A stretch of 64,000 nucleotides of DNA from Mageeibacillus sp. UBA4314 (GTDB lineage: Bacteria > Bacillota > Clostridia > Saccharofermentanales > Saccharofermentanaceae). Under the pieces are notes generated by a model. That model had not been told where the DNA came from. It was given only the letters and a program-made list of their open reading frames with translations, and did not search any database. Numbering within the stretch: the stretch's first letter is position 1; each line of letters starts with the position of its first letter. The stretch spans positions 1-64,000 of the forward strand of contig DGUI01000037.1 of NCBI GenBank assembly GCA_002394605.1, read 5' to 3'. Below, piece after piece: positions 34,497 through 43,159 of this stretch. Position numbers and translations under genes: made by a program.

Positions 34497-35414
34497 ATGA
34501 GTTTGGAATATTCCGGTTGTTTTCTGTGTCCGAGACACTGTGGAGCGGACAGATCCGCGGGCAAAAAGGGCTTCTGCAAAATGGACGCAAAGCCCCGTGT
34601 TAACTTGTTTAGACTGCATTACGGAGAGGAGCCCTGCATCAGCGGAGAAGAGGGTTCCGGGACGGTGTTTTTCGAAGGGTGCAGCCTGGGGTGTGTCTTT
34701 TGTCAGAATTATTTGATATCCCGCGGTGCGACAGCGTGCGGTACCGAAATGGATGCAGAAGATCTTTCTGACATCTACATGGAACTTGCCGGGATGAATG
34801 CCAACAACATCAATCTCGTGACCCCGATGCACTGGGCACCGACTGTCAGGGATTCCATCATCCTGGCCCGCGGCAAGGGACTTACGATTCCTGTCGCGCT
34901 TAACATCTCAGGATACGAGAATACAGATACGCTGAAGATGTTTGACGGACTTTGTGACATCTACCTGACCGACTTCAAGTTCTACTCCTCTTCCCTGTCA
35001 TCTAAGGTCTGCGGCGTTTCTGATTACCTCGATGTTGCCGTAAGCGCCATTGACGAGATGGTGAGACAGAAAGGCGCTCCCGTATTTGATGAACGGGGGA
35101 TGATGAGGTCAGGGGTCATAATAAGGCACCTGATGCTGCCGGGTCAGCTTTTCGACACGAAAAAGATATTGGATCTTATATTGGACCGTTACGGCGATAA
35201 GGTCATCATAAGCCTCATGGACCAGTACACTCCCATGCCCCGGGCAATAGAAGCCTGCGGCAATAAAAAACTCCCGGCGGAGTTCGCCGGGAGGATAAAT
35301 CCTGATCACTACAAAGCCATGTGCGACTATCTGATGCTGTCAGGTCACCCGAACTGCTACATGCAGGAGGGCGACGCCTCCGGAGATCTGTGGATCCCGG
35401 AATTCAAGGTCTGA
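34497..35414 (+). CDS. Radical SAM protein, PflA-like (COG1313 type)
   Basis: 305 residues from the ATG at 34497. An upstream TTG frame start at 34446 is unlikely. An N-terminal cysteine cluster (CFLCPRHCGADRSAGKKGFC) is followed by the radical SAM motif FEGCSLGCVFCQN (C-x3-C-x2-C). Members resemble pyruvate formate-lyase activases but have no proven substrate. TATAGA at 34482-34487 lies only nine bases before the ATG and no Shine-Dalgarno is visible, so the message may be leaderless. The 3' part of the gene contains a terminator for the opposite strand. Convergent with trxA, with abutting stop codons. Confidence 0.85.
   Translation: MSLEYSGCFLCPRHCGADRSAGKKGFCKMDAKPRVNLFRLHYGEEPCISGEEGSGTVFFEGCSLGCVFCQNYLISRGATACGTEMDAEDLSDIYMELAGMNANNINLVTPMHWAPTVRDSIILARGKGLTIPVALNISGYENTDTLKMFDGLCDIYLTDFKFYSSSLSSKVCGVSDYLDVAVSAIDEMVRQKGAPVFDERGMMRSGVIIRHLMLPGQLFDTKKILDLILDRYGDKVIISLMDQYTPMPRAIEACGNKKLPAEFAGRINPDHYKAMCDYLMLSGHPNCYMQEGDASGDLWIPEFKV
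35265..35293 (-). terminator. Antisense terminator embedded in the radical SAM gene
   Basis: CTCCCGGCG (35271-35279), loop GAGTT, CGCCGGGAG (35285-35293), a perfect 9-bp GC-rich stem. The minus strand continues with TTTTTTATTG (A-run 35265-35270 on the plus strand). It would end the trxA transcript about 120 bases past its stop, inside the convergent coding sequence, where it encodes KKLPAEFAGR. Confidence 0.88.
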
Positions 35415-35735
35415 TCAGAGGAGTCTGTCGATGATGGCCGCAAGTTCCGCCTTCTGAACGAATCCGATAGACTCGTCTACGAGCTCGCCGCCCTTATAGA
35501 ACTTGACCGCAGGTATGCTGCTTATGTTGTTCTCGATGGCCAGCGGAGTCTCTTCGTCAGTATTGCACTTGCCTACCTTGATCCTGCCTTCGTATTCTTC
35601 CGCGATCTGAGCAATCACGGGACCGAGCATCTTGCACGGACCGCACCAGGGTGCCCAGAAATCAACCAGGACAGGTATATCGGAATTCAATACTTCCTGC
35701 TCATAATTCTCAGATGTAATAATAATCTCTGCCAT
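35415..35735 (-). CDS. trxA: Thioredoxin
   Basis: 106 residues with the active site WAPWCGPCKML and cis-Pro region ISSIPAVKFYKGGE. It reduces disulfides in the cytoplasm. It lies 14 bases downstream of a secreted transglutaminase gene, an unusual partner that suggests shared transcription rather than shared function. Confidence 0.97.
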   Translation of the reverse strand: MAEIIITSENYEQEVLNSDIPVLVDFWAPWCGPCKMLGPVIAQIAEEYEGRIKVGKCNTDEETPLAIENNISSIPAVKFYKGGELVDESIGFVQKAELAAIIDRLL

Positions 35736-35749
35736 AAATATCTCCTGTC

Positions 35750-38143
35750 TTATTTCTTATTTGTACAAACGCCCTTGGAGTTGAACTTGTACTTCTTGCC
35801 GCTGATCTTCTTTGTGCAGCTCTTGAGCATGATGCCGTCACTGCCGAGGTAGTACCACTTGCCGCCGGTCTTCTTCCACTTTTTCATGTAGACGACGCCC
35901 TTGGAGTTGGCATAATAATCGTTGCCGCTCTTCTTGAACCATCCGGTCTTCATGACACCCTTTGAGGTAAAGTAGTAGGTCTTTCCGCCGATGCTCCTGA
36001 AGCCCGTGCGCATGATACCCTTCTCGCTGAAGAAATACTGCTTCTTGGAGATCGTCTTCCAGCCGGTCGCCATCTTGCCCTTATTGCTGCTGAAGTAGTA
36101 CCAGTATTTGCCGATCTGCTGCCAGCCAGTAAGCCTCACGCCATTAGGGTCGCAATAGTATGTGGTGGAGCCTGACTTTATGAATCCGGTCCTTATGACA
36201 CCGTTGGAATCGAAGCAATAGTACTTGTCATCAATGAGTTCCCAACCTGTTACCATCTCACCGGAGACACGGAAATAATGCTTCTTGCCGTCTACCTTCT
36301 GCCAGCCCGTGAGCATGGCGCCATTGCTGTCAAACAGATATGTCTTGTCATCGATAATGGTAAGGTCGGTGGCATTATTGCCGTTCGCATCGGTGTAATA
36401 CCAGGTATTGCCCACCTGCTTCCACTCCGCAGACAGCTGGCAGGTCTTCGTCTTAACATATTTTGTCACACCGTTGTAGATGTAATAGTACAGCTTCGAG
36501 CCTGTCACATTGATGCCGTAGATACTGCCGTCACTGCCGGTATAAGATACGATAGTGCTGACCTTCTTGTTCTGATCGACCTTATAGACCTTGCTTGCAG
36601 TTGATACATATATGTCACCCTTGAACGAGTCCACAGACGAATAGTAATCCAGAGAGACTGAACCGAGTTCAGCTGCGGAATTCTTCGCGAAATCAAAACT
36701 CATTACCTTCGATGCATTCGGGGTAACATATGCCCACTTGTGACCGGAAACGGGAGCAAGCTTGGATATGGATGATGACCAGAAGAATTTGTCATATTTG
36801 GTATCCGTTCCGCGTTTGACGGCAGACTTCGTTGCATCGACCATCCAGTCATCCGATTCGTGACCCTTATTGTACATCGCGTTCCTGCTGAGCATGAAAT
36901 GCCTGTGTGCACAGTATGCTTTGTAGTAAGGCTTCCTCGTGCTGCTGTAGAACGGGTCATCCCATGTGGAATCTATGAAGTACTCTTCACCGTCGATCTT
37001 AACAAGGTTCCATGCATGGTTCAGGTCGTCACTGGAGATGTAATAACAGCTGACGCCTGCAAGTCTGCAGAGGTAATCGTATGTGAGCGAGTACCCCTGG
37101 CATACGCAAGATCCCTTAACTAGGCAGTTGTAGGAATCGTAATGGTAGTTGCTGGTATCCTGGTCGTAATCACAGTGAGTGACGAGATAGTCGTGAAGGA
37201 ACAGAGCCTTCTCAAGATCAGTCCACTCGGGATCTATCAGAGCCATTATCGAATCTACCTTCGCATTGAACGTGTCCACATCACTCTTGGTGTATTTGCT
37301 GTCCGCGTACAGATAGATCCTTGTTACGGCATTGGTATTCTTGTTATAACTGTAACTGTACTTCATCGACACGTAGAAATATTCGCCGTGTGTATTGATG
37401 AAATATGCTACTGCCGTCGATACATTGTCAGGCGTAACGCCCATGCCGGTGACATCAGCAGCCATCTCTTCACTCTTGCCGTCCCAATTCTTGGCGGTAG
37501 CATTGAGGAGCTTGCCGACATTGGAAGCGCTGAATGCTTCTGAATCGTAAACAGGGATCTCATCAGTTACCGTATCCTCTTCAGGTTCTTCAGCAGGTTC
37601 TTCTGCCGGAGCCTGAGAAGATCCTTCTTCCGGTTCTTCCGAAGGAGAACCCTCTTCCTGTTCAGGCTCAGCAACTTCAGGTTCAGACTCTTCCGGTTCT
37701 GACGCCTCGGGCTTGGTCTCCTCAGGTTCTGTCTCCTTAGGTTCGGTCTTCTCCGGTTCAGCCTCAGGCTTGGTCTCCTCAGGCTCAGTTACCTCAAGAT
37801 CAACAGGCTCTGCATCAGTCTCCTTGGAGACATCCTCCTCTGCATCGTCTTCAGCATCAGGGTCGCCGGAATTCTTACTGAACCTGCGGTGCTTGATGAA
37901 AGCCCTGAAAGACTCATAATCACCCGATACAAAGCGGGGGCGAAGCTGCCTTAATTCTTCGGCCTCATTCTCGCCTAAGATGGCACCGCACTGACTTAAG
38001 TGATCGCTAAGATCGACAGATACCACGACCTCTTCGCCGTCGTCTTCTGCCGTACTTGCAGCCACTTCTATACCAACGCCGCTGCCGATCATGTTAACGG
38101 TCAGCAGGAGCGCCAAGAACTTATTCAATCTCGAACCTGACAT
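35750..38143 (-). CDS. Secreted transglutaminase-domain protein with wall-binding repeats
   Basis: 797 residues from the ATG at 38143 (MSGSRLNKFLALLL); GAGGT upstream supports it over a start 15 codons earlier. Signal peptide, then a ~100-residue Glu/Pro-rich acidic linker (residues ~105-205), then a transglutaminase core with GSCVCQGYSLTYDYLCRL, LNHAWNLV and FIDSTWDD. The last ~230 residues are about eleven aromatic wall-binding repeats (W..IG.YWYYF, G...TGW). The C-terminal 55 residues, ending KFNSKGVCTNKK, match the LRR protein at 10649. Probably a wall-bound enzyme acting on surface peptides. Confidence 0.88.
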   Translation of the reverse strand: MSGSRLNKFLALLLTVNMIGSGVGIEVAASTAEDDGEEVVVSVDLSDHLSQCGAILGENEAEELRQLRPRFVSGDYESFRAFIKHRRFSKNSGDPDAEDDAEEDVSKETDAEPVDLEVTEPEETKPEAEPEKTEPKETEPEETKPEASEPEESEPEVAEPEQEEGSPSEEPEEGSSQAPAEEPAEEPEEDTVTDEIPVYDSEAFSASNVGKLLNATAKNWDGKSEEMAADVTGMGVTPDNVSTAVAYFINTHGEYFYVSMKYSYSYNKNTNAVTRIYLYADSKYTKSDVDTFNAKVDSIMALIDPEWTDLEKALFLHDYLVTHCDYDQDTSNYHYDSYNCLVKGSCVCQGYSLTYDYLCRLAGVSCYYISSDDLNHAWNLVKIDGEEYFIDSTWDDPFYSSTRKPYYKAYCAHRHFMLSRNAMYNKGHESDDWMVDATKSAVKRGTDTKYDKFFWSSSISKLAPVSGHKWAYVTPNASKVMSFDFAKNSAAELGSVSLDYYSSVDSFKGDIYVSTASKVYKVDQNKKVSTIVSYTGSDGSIYGINVTGSKLYYYIYNGVTKYVKTKTCQLSAEWKQVGNTWYYTDANGNNATDLTIIDDKTYLFDSNGAMLTGWQKVDGKKHYFRVSGEMVTGWELIDDKYYCFDSNGVIRTGFIKSGSTTYYCDPNGVRLTGWQQIGKYWYYFSSNKGKMATGWKTISKKQYFFSEKGIMRTGFRSIGGKTYYFTSKGVMKTGWFKKSGNDYYANSKGVVYMKKWKKTGGKWYYLGSDGIMLKSCTKKISGKKYKFNSKGVCTNKK

Positions 38144-38249
38144 AAACTGTACCTCAATATCATAAAAACACGCGCGTGCCGTTCTCACTCATGTGCATAT
38201 TATAATATTTGCAGTGCTCCCCGCTCAAGTAAACAAATTAAGAACAATT

Positions 38250-38279
38250 TTGAAACAGGCTCCTGAAATCTGTTATAAT
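38250..38279 (+). promoter_or_regulatory. Near-consensus promoter of a likely leaderless DUF3737-patB transcript
   Basis: TTGAAA (38250-38255), 18-base spacer, TATAAT (38274-38279). The ATG of the DUF3737 gene is at 38287, seven bases past the -10, where transcription itself would start. No Shine-Dalgarno is present. Confidence 0.75.
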
Positions 38280-38286
38280 TTTGTTC

Positions 38287-39159
38287 ATGAAAATCATCTC
38301 AAACACAAGTTTTGGCGGCGAGAGGCCTCTTTACGGATCAACTGACACATCTCTCGTAAACGTGACGTTCACGGAAGGTGAATCTCCGCTTAAGGAGTGC
38401 AGCAGCATCACGCTCTGCGGGTGCACTTTCGGGTGGAAATATCCGCTGTGGTACTGTCATGACGTTAAAGTCACGGGCACATTATGGAAGGAGATGGCAA
38501 GAGCTGGTGTCTGGTATTCTGATAACATCAGGATCACGGACTGCACGATCGACGCTCCCAAGAACTTCAGAAGGAGCAGCGGTCTGGATCTGGAGAGAGT
38601 GAAGTTCACGAATGCTGCCGAGACACTCTGGAACTGCAGCAATGTGAAGCTTACCGACGTCACTGTGAGCGCAGGCGATTACCTTGCCATGAACAGCCGG
38701 GACATTGTCGTGAAGGGGCTCGAACTGGACGGGAATTATGCTTTCGACGGGTGCAGCAATGCTGTGATCGAAGACAGCCGTCTCAATACGAAAGATGCGT
38801 TCTGGAACTGCAGCAATGTGACTGTCAGGAATTCACATATCAGCGGCGAATACCTGGGCTGGAATTCATCTGACCTGACTTTTATCGGCTGCACCATCGA
38901 GAGCAGTCAGGGACTTTGCTACATCAATAACCTCAAGATGAAGGACTGCAGGCTCGTTAACACGACGCTTGCCTTTGAATATTCGAGCGTTACTGCTGAT
39001 ATCGACTCTGACATCGACAGTGTGCTCAACCCCTCCTCGGGTTCGATCACATGCAGGAACATAAAGGAACTGATAATAGAACCGGACAGGGTCGATCCGT
39101 CCAGAACGGTCATCAGGGCTACTGTCGGTTCAAGACTTGACAGACCGGAGTGGCTTTAA
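38287..39159 (+). CDS. DUF3737 family protein (beta-helix-like)
   Basis: 290 residues from the ATG at 38287. The frame also opens at a TTG six bases earlier. The whole protein is made of short strand repeats with recurring Cys, Asn and Ser (WNCSNVKLTDVTVS, WNCSNVTVRNSHISG, YLGWNSSDLTFIGCTI), as expected for a right-handed parallel beta-helix. The family is conserved in Firmicutes, often beside PLP-dependent C-S lyases, with no proven function. The patB-like gene starts two bases after its stop. Confidence 0.85.
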   Translation: MKIISNTSFGGERPLYGSTDTSLVNVTFTEGESPLKECSSITLCGCTFGWKYPLWYCHDVKVTGTLWKEMARAGVWYSDNIRITDCTIDAPKNFRRSSGLDLERVKFTNAAETLWNCSNVKLTDVTVSAGDYLAMNSRDIVVKGLELDGNYAFDGCSNAVIEDSRLNTKDAFWNCSNVTVRNSHISGEYLGWNSSDLTFIGCTIESSQGLCYINNLKMKDCRLVNTTLAFEYSSVTADIDSDIDSVLNPSSGSITCRNIKELIIEPDRVDPSRTVIRATVGSRLDRPEWL

Positions 39160-39160
39160 C

Positions 39161-40333
39161 ATGATCTACGATTTTGACACACCTGTAGAACGATTCGGAA
39201 CTGATTCCATCAAGTGGAACGTTAAGGAAGGCGAGCTCCCCATGTGGGTTGCCGACATGGACTTCAAGACTGCCCCTGAGATCATCGAAGCGATCGGCAG
39301 GCGCCTTGAACACGGCGTCTTCGGGTATTCCGGGATAGGCGATGAATGGTATGAGGCGTATATCAACTGGTGGGCCACTCGCCACGGTTACAAGATGGAG
39401 AAGAAGTGGCTCATGTTCACGACGGGCGTCATACCCGGCATCTCCAGTACGGTCCGCAAGCTCACGACTCCCGGCGAGAAAGTGCTGATCCAGACCCCCG
39501 TATATAATGTCTTCACCAACTGCGCCGTCAATAACGGCTGTGAGGTCGTAACAAACCCCCTCAGATATGAGAACGGCAGCTATTCCATGGACTTTGACGA
39601 TCTTGAACAAAAGCTTTCTGACCCGCAGGTAACGCTCATGATCCTCTGCAATCCGCAGAACCCTGCAGGAAGGATCTGGGACCGGGAGACTCTCGCTGAA
39701 GTCGGCAGGCTCTGCCATGAGAACAACGTGACCGTAGTATCTGACGAGATCCACTGTGACATCACCACGCCCGGGGTCTCCTACGTGCCGTTCGCGTCCT
39801 GCTCAGACATATGCCGCGACAATTCCATAACCCTCTTAGCTCCTACCAAGGCTTTTAATCTTGCAGGCCTCAAGACCGCATGTATCTCGGTGCCGAACAG
39901 CAGGCTCCGCCATAAGATCTGGAGAGCCATCAACACGGATGAGGTCGCTGAGCCGAATTCTTTCGCGGTGACAGCTGCCGTGACGGCATTTTCCAAGTGC
40001 GGTGAATGGCTTGACCAGCTCCGCAAATATATCTACACGAACCGTGTGCGCGTTACTGAGTTTATCAAAGAGAATATCCCTGTCCTCTATGTCGTTCCGG
40101 GGGATGCAACATACCTGCTCTGGATCGACATCAGCAAGACAGGTTATAAGAGCCATTATGTGGCAGAGCATATCAGAAAGACTACAGGATTGTTCCTGAC
40201 TGAAGGCGTTCACTACGGTATTGACGGAGATGATTTCTTAAGGCTTAACGTCGCCTGTCCCAAGGTGACTTTGGAAGACGGATTGCAGCGGCTGAAGGAA
40301 GGGATATTGAGGCTTAACTGTGATGGGGCTTGA
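39161..40333 (+). CDS. patB: PatB/MalY-type aminotransferase (cystathionine beta-lyase)
   Basis: 390 residues from the ATG at 39161 (MIYDFDTPVERFGTDSIKW), with GGAG ten bases upstream. Class I/II PLP fold: LPMWVADMDFKTAPEI at the N-terminus, VSDEIHCDI (PLP-ring Asp) and APTKAFNLAGLKTACI with the Schiff-base lysine. The family cleaves C-S bonds of cystathionine or cysteine conjugates, or transaminates. Co-transcribed with the DUF3737 gene. Confidence 0.9.
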   Translation: MIYDFDTPVERFGTDSIKWNVKEGELPMWVADMDFKTAPEIIEAIGRRLEHGVFGYSGIGDEWYEAYINWWATRHGYKMEKKWLMFTTGVIPGISSTVRKLTTPGEKVLIQTPVYNVFTNCAVNNGCEVVTNPLRYENGSYSMDFDDLEQKLSDPQVTLMILCNPQNPAGRIWDRETLAEVGRLCHENNVTVVSDEIHCDITTPGVSYVPFASCSDICRDNSITLLAPTKAFNLAGLKTACISVPNSRLRHKIWRAINTDEVAEPNSFAVTAAVTAFSKCGEWLDQLRKYIYTNRVRVTEFIKENIPVLYVVPGDATYLLWIDISKTGYKSHYVAEHIRKTTGLFLTEGVHYGIDGDDFLRLNVACPKVTLEDGLQRLKEGILRLNCDGA

Positions 40334-40338
40334 AATCA

Positions 40339-40383
40339 ACTCGCAACAAAAATGGGATTTACTCGCAAGTCACTTGCGAGTAG
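40339..40383. repeat. Partial double-palindrome unit (ACTCGCAA variant)
   Basis: ACTCGCAACAAAAATGGGAT precedes a perfect inner palindrome ACTCGCAAGT-C-ACTTGCGAGT. This follows the four-arm plan of the 63-bp units but lacks the right outer arm. All arm bases differ from the CATAACA type together, again keeping complementarity. Confidence 0.6.
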
Positions 40384-40401
40384 ATATAAAATACAATTTC
40401 T

Positions 40402-40416
40402 AGCCACCGGGGACAC
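40402..40416. repeat. GACACC-type motif, left copy in the patB-larE gap
   Basis: AGCCACCGGGGACAC, a degenerate form of the GACACC direct-repeat motif, just left of the two hairpin units. Confidence 0.5.
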
Positions 40417-40472
40417 GGCAATACCGTGCTTACTGACGTTTCTAATCATTGCCAGGAAAAACAGCCCAAATA

Positions 40473-40528
40473 AAATTCTCTTATTTCCTGCACGAAATAC
40501 CGCTGTCGTGCACAAAAGTAGAGAATTT
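40473..40528. repeat. Hairpin repeat unit (TTCTCT / TGCACGA type), copy 3
   Basis: Outer arms AAATTCTCTTATTT and AAGTAGAGAATTT, inner arms TGCACGA and TCGTGCA, with a variable loop. Closely related to 9588-9701. Confidence 0.75.
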
Positions 40529-40535
40529 CGATTAA

Positions 40536-40591
40536 GATTCTCTTATTTGTTGCACGAAACATGGTTTTCGTGCACAAAAGTAGAGAATCTT
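40536..40591. repeat. Hairpin repeat unit (TTCTCT / TGCACGA type), copy 4
   Basis: Outer arms AGATTCTCTTATTT and AAGTAGAGAATCT, inner arms TTGCACGAAA and TTTCGTGCA. The outermost base changes A to G on the left and T to C on the right relative to copy 3, a compensatory pair. Confidence 0.78.
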
Positions 40592-40609
40592 GTGGATTAT
40601 CCAGAGTCA

Positions 40610-40629
40610 TTAGCCACCAGGGACACCCT
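40610..40629. repeat. GACACC-type motif, right copy in the patB-larE gap
   Basis: TTAGCCACCAGGGACACCCT. With the copy at 40402 it brackets the two hairpin units, the same bracketing as at 817-1182. Confidence 0.6.
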
Positions 40630-40655
40630 TCGTACAATGATTCTTACAGTGATGC

Positions 40656-41450
40656 TTATAATCCCTTGTTCAGGCTCCCCGTCTTATACCCGCCAAGATC
40701 CAGCGACACATACAGGAATCCAAAACCCTGCAGGGCTGATACTATGTCCTCCCTGCTTCTCAAGACTGTCTCCATACACTCAACTGGAACTTCGATCCTG
40801 GCAACGTCTCCATGCACTCTTACGCGCACCTGCCGAAAACCTGCGCTGATAAGATAGTCTTCTGCCTTCTCGACCATGGCAAGCTTAGCTGCCGTGATCT
40901 TATGATAATACGGAAACCTTGATGCAAGGCAGGCATATGAAGGCTTATCCCATGTCGGCAGTCCAAACTCCCGCGACAGTTCCCTAATCTCGTTCTTCGT
41001 AAGTCCGGCTTCCCTCAGAGGGCTTGATACACCAAGTTCCGCTATGGCTTTAAGTCCCGGTCTGTAATCGCCGTCATCGTCCGTGTTGGACCCTTCTGCA
41101 ATATGATCTATCCCCTCGGCGCGGCAGACTGAGATCATCTTAGAGAACAGTGCTTTCTTGCAAAGATAGCACCTGTCAGGCGGATTGTCGGCAAAGCCCG
41201 GGACTTCAAGCTCGTCAAACTCAACGATCACCTGTCTTATCCCGTGCCCGGCACAGAAATCAGATGCCTCAACCTTCTCGCGGCGCGGAAAGACAGTTGT
41301 TACTGATGTGACGGCTATTGCCCTGTCACCTAATACCTCATGCGCCACATACAACAGGAAAGTGGAATCGACGCCACCAGAAAAGGCCACGGCCAAAGAG
41401 CCGCAGCCTCTGATAATATCTCTTAACAGTTCAAGCTTATGATGCATCAT
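40656..41450 (-). CDS. larE: LarE-type ATP-dependent sacrificial sulfur transferase
   Basis: 264 residues from the ATG at 41450 (MMHHKLELL); the longer frame to 41588 runs through the upstream DHH gene. PP-loop VAFSGGVDSTFLL near the N-terminus, NPPDRCYLCKKALF, EGSNTDDDGDYRPG and PSYACLASRFPY with the cysteine that donates its sulfur in LarE. The family builds the pincer nickel cofactor, although larB and larC are not in the window, so another thiolation role is possible. The start overlaps the DHH gene by 14 bases. Confidence 0.88.
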   Translation of the reverse strand: MMHHKLELLRDIIRGCGSLAVAFSGGVDSTFLLYVAHEVLGDRAIAVTSVTTVFPRREKVEASDFCAGHGIRQVIVEFDELEVPGFADNPPDRCYLCKKALFSKMISVCRAEGIDHIAEGSNTDDDGDYRPGLKAIAELGVSSPLREAGLTKNEIRELSREFGLPTWDKPSYACLASRFPYYHKITAAKLAMVEKAEDYLISAGFRQVRVRVHGDVARIEVPVECMETVLRSREDIVSALQGFGFLYVSLDLGGYKTGSLNKGL

Positions 41451-42375
41451 TAAGCGCCTTGATGATATCGGGCAGGCAGGAATCAACCTTATCGTTGTCG
41501 ATCTGGCAAGTTCCGGCATTCCTGTGACCACCGCCGCCATACTTGAGGCAAAGCTCACCGATGTTGGCGTTGGATGCCCTGTTGACAATGGACTTGCCGA
41601 TCATGACTGCAGTATTCTGCTTCTTGAATCCCCATGCAACATGCACTGAGATCTCAGTCTCGGGATGCAGAGCATAGATCATGAACCTGTTGCCTGCATA
41701 GATCGTCTCTTCATTACGCAGATCGATGACAATGACCTTGTCTTCCACACGTGCGATCCTTCCAAGCTGTTCCTTGAAGAGTTCCTGCTGTTCGAAATAA
41801 AGCTCCACCCTCTCCTTGACGTCAGGGATCTGGAGGACCTCATCTACAGTGTGGTTTACGCAGTAATCGATAAGCTCCATCATAAGATCATAATTGGAGA
41901 TCCTGAAATCATGGAATCTTCCGAGACCCGTTCTCGCATCCATGATGAAGTTCATAAGTACCCAGCCTGAGGGATTTAAGATCTCATCGAGTGTGAAATC
42001 AGCGGAATCGCCCTTGTCTACAGCTTCCATGAGCTCTTCGGAGATCCTGGGAAGTTCCTCCTTGCCGCCGTAATAGTTATAGACAACGCGTGCGGCGCTC
42101 TTAGCATCGGGATCGATGATATACTTCTCCTTCAGTGCCGCATCACCGACTCTCAGGAGTTCTGATTCGTGGTGATCGAACACCAGTGAAGGCCTCGGAT
42201 CGAAAGGGAGGTTCGTCGTTATATCGTTCTCCGTCAGTTCGATCTTACCATCCTGAACATCTTTGGGATGAACGAATTTTATGTCGTTGATGAGCCCCTT
42301 CTCCTTGAGGATCATAGCGCAAACGAGGCCGTCAAAATCGCTTCTTGTAACTAGTCTCATCTTAGAATCTTCCAT
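41437..42375 (-). CDS. DHH-family phosphoesterase
   Basis: 312 residues. DHH superfamily motifs: VTRSDFDGLVCAMIL (DxD), VFDHHES (DHH), and the C-terminal DHHA1 motif LKYGGGGHRNAGTCQI. This combination occurs in nanoRNase/exopolyphosphatase-like enzymes that hydrolyse short phosphodiesters. Substrate not assignable. Translationally coupled to larE. Confidence 0.85.
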   Translation of the reverse strand: MEDSKMRLVTRSDFDGLVCAMILKEKGLINDIKFVHPKDVQDGKIELTENDITTNLPFDPRPSLVFDHHESELLRVGDAALKEKYIIDPDAKSAARVVYNYYGGKEELPRISEELMEAVDKGDSADFTLDEILNPSGWVLMNFIMDARTGLGRFHDFRISNYDLMMELIDYCVNHTVDEVLQIPDVKERVELYFEQQELFKEQLGRIARVEDKVIVIDLRNEETIYAGNRFMIYALHPETEISVHVAWGFKKQNTAVMIGKSIVNRASNANIGELCLKYGGGGHRNAGTCQIDNDKVDSCLPDIIKALNDAS

Positions 42376-42447
42376 ATAACATATCTCCTTTGAACGGATA
42401 CTGTAATTTTAATACAAAACCAAGCTTACATAAAGAGCCAAAAATTG

Positions 42448-43158
42448 TTACTCTTTGGCCAGCTTGAGCATCTTTTTTGCCCTGCGGAGAGCCACAAGGT
42501 AGATAAAATAACAAACTATGTCGAGCAGCAGATTAATGCCGATAACGGAATTTACTATCATGATGCCAATATTATTCTGTATGAGCGCAGACAGGAACGT
42601 AACGCATGCCACTACGATATAAGTAAAGCAAATAAGGTTGCGGCATCTTAAGGCTATCCTTGATACATCATTCCTGTCGAGCTTGACCGCGAGGTTATTG
42701 ATACCCATGAGAACGTAGTACGTGATAAGGAACCTGCTTATCAGGAACAGGACGCTTATTCCGTCTGCAACAAATGGCGCGAACCTGGAAAAGATGAATT
42801 CCGCGATCGCAGAGAGCACCGCGATGATGAGGAACAGGAATGACAACTTGAACAATTTCTCATCCTTTGCTGCCCTTGTTAATCCGGATACCAGGAGCAC
42901 TACTGCAGCTATCGCACTGATTATCAGAGTGGAACCGGCAACGATGAGAACTATCAGCGCGGGGGTCAGATGTATGCTCTCACCCGTTCTGATCCACCTT
43001 ATGATGATCTCCTCACTGATGTCTTCAAAAGCCAGCACTACGAGCGCTGCAATGAGCAGCACAAGAGCGGATACCGCTATCCACAATGCCATTATCTCTG
43101 AAACAAATATCCTGCCGACTCCTTTGGCTGCATCCGGGTACTTCAACATATGTGCCAC
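42448..43158 (-). CDS. Multi-pass membrane protein, function unknown
   Basis: 236 residues with about six hydrophobic helices. The start is taken as GTG at 43158 because AAGG lies seven bases upstream inside the previous gene; an ATG at 43149 is possible. No family is recognised. It begins one base after the stop of the transglutaminase gene, so it is co-transcribed and may serve it in the membrane. Confidence 0.7.
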   Translation of the reverse strand: MAHMLKYPDAAKGVGRIFVSEIMALWIAVSALVLLIAALVVLAFEDISEEIIIRWIRTGESIHLTPALIVLIVAGSTLIISAIAAVVLLVSGLTRAAKDEKLFKLSFLFLIIAVLSAIAEFIFSRFAPFVADGISVLFLISRFLITYYVLMGINNLAVKLDRNDVSRIALRCRNLICFTYIVVACVTFLSALIQNNIGIMIVNSVIGINLLLDIVCYFIYLVALRRAKKMLKLAKE

Positions 43159-43159
43159 T

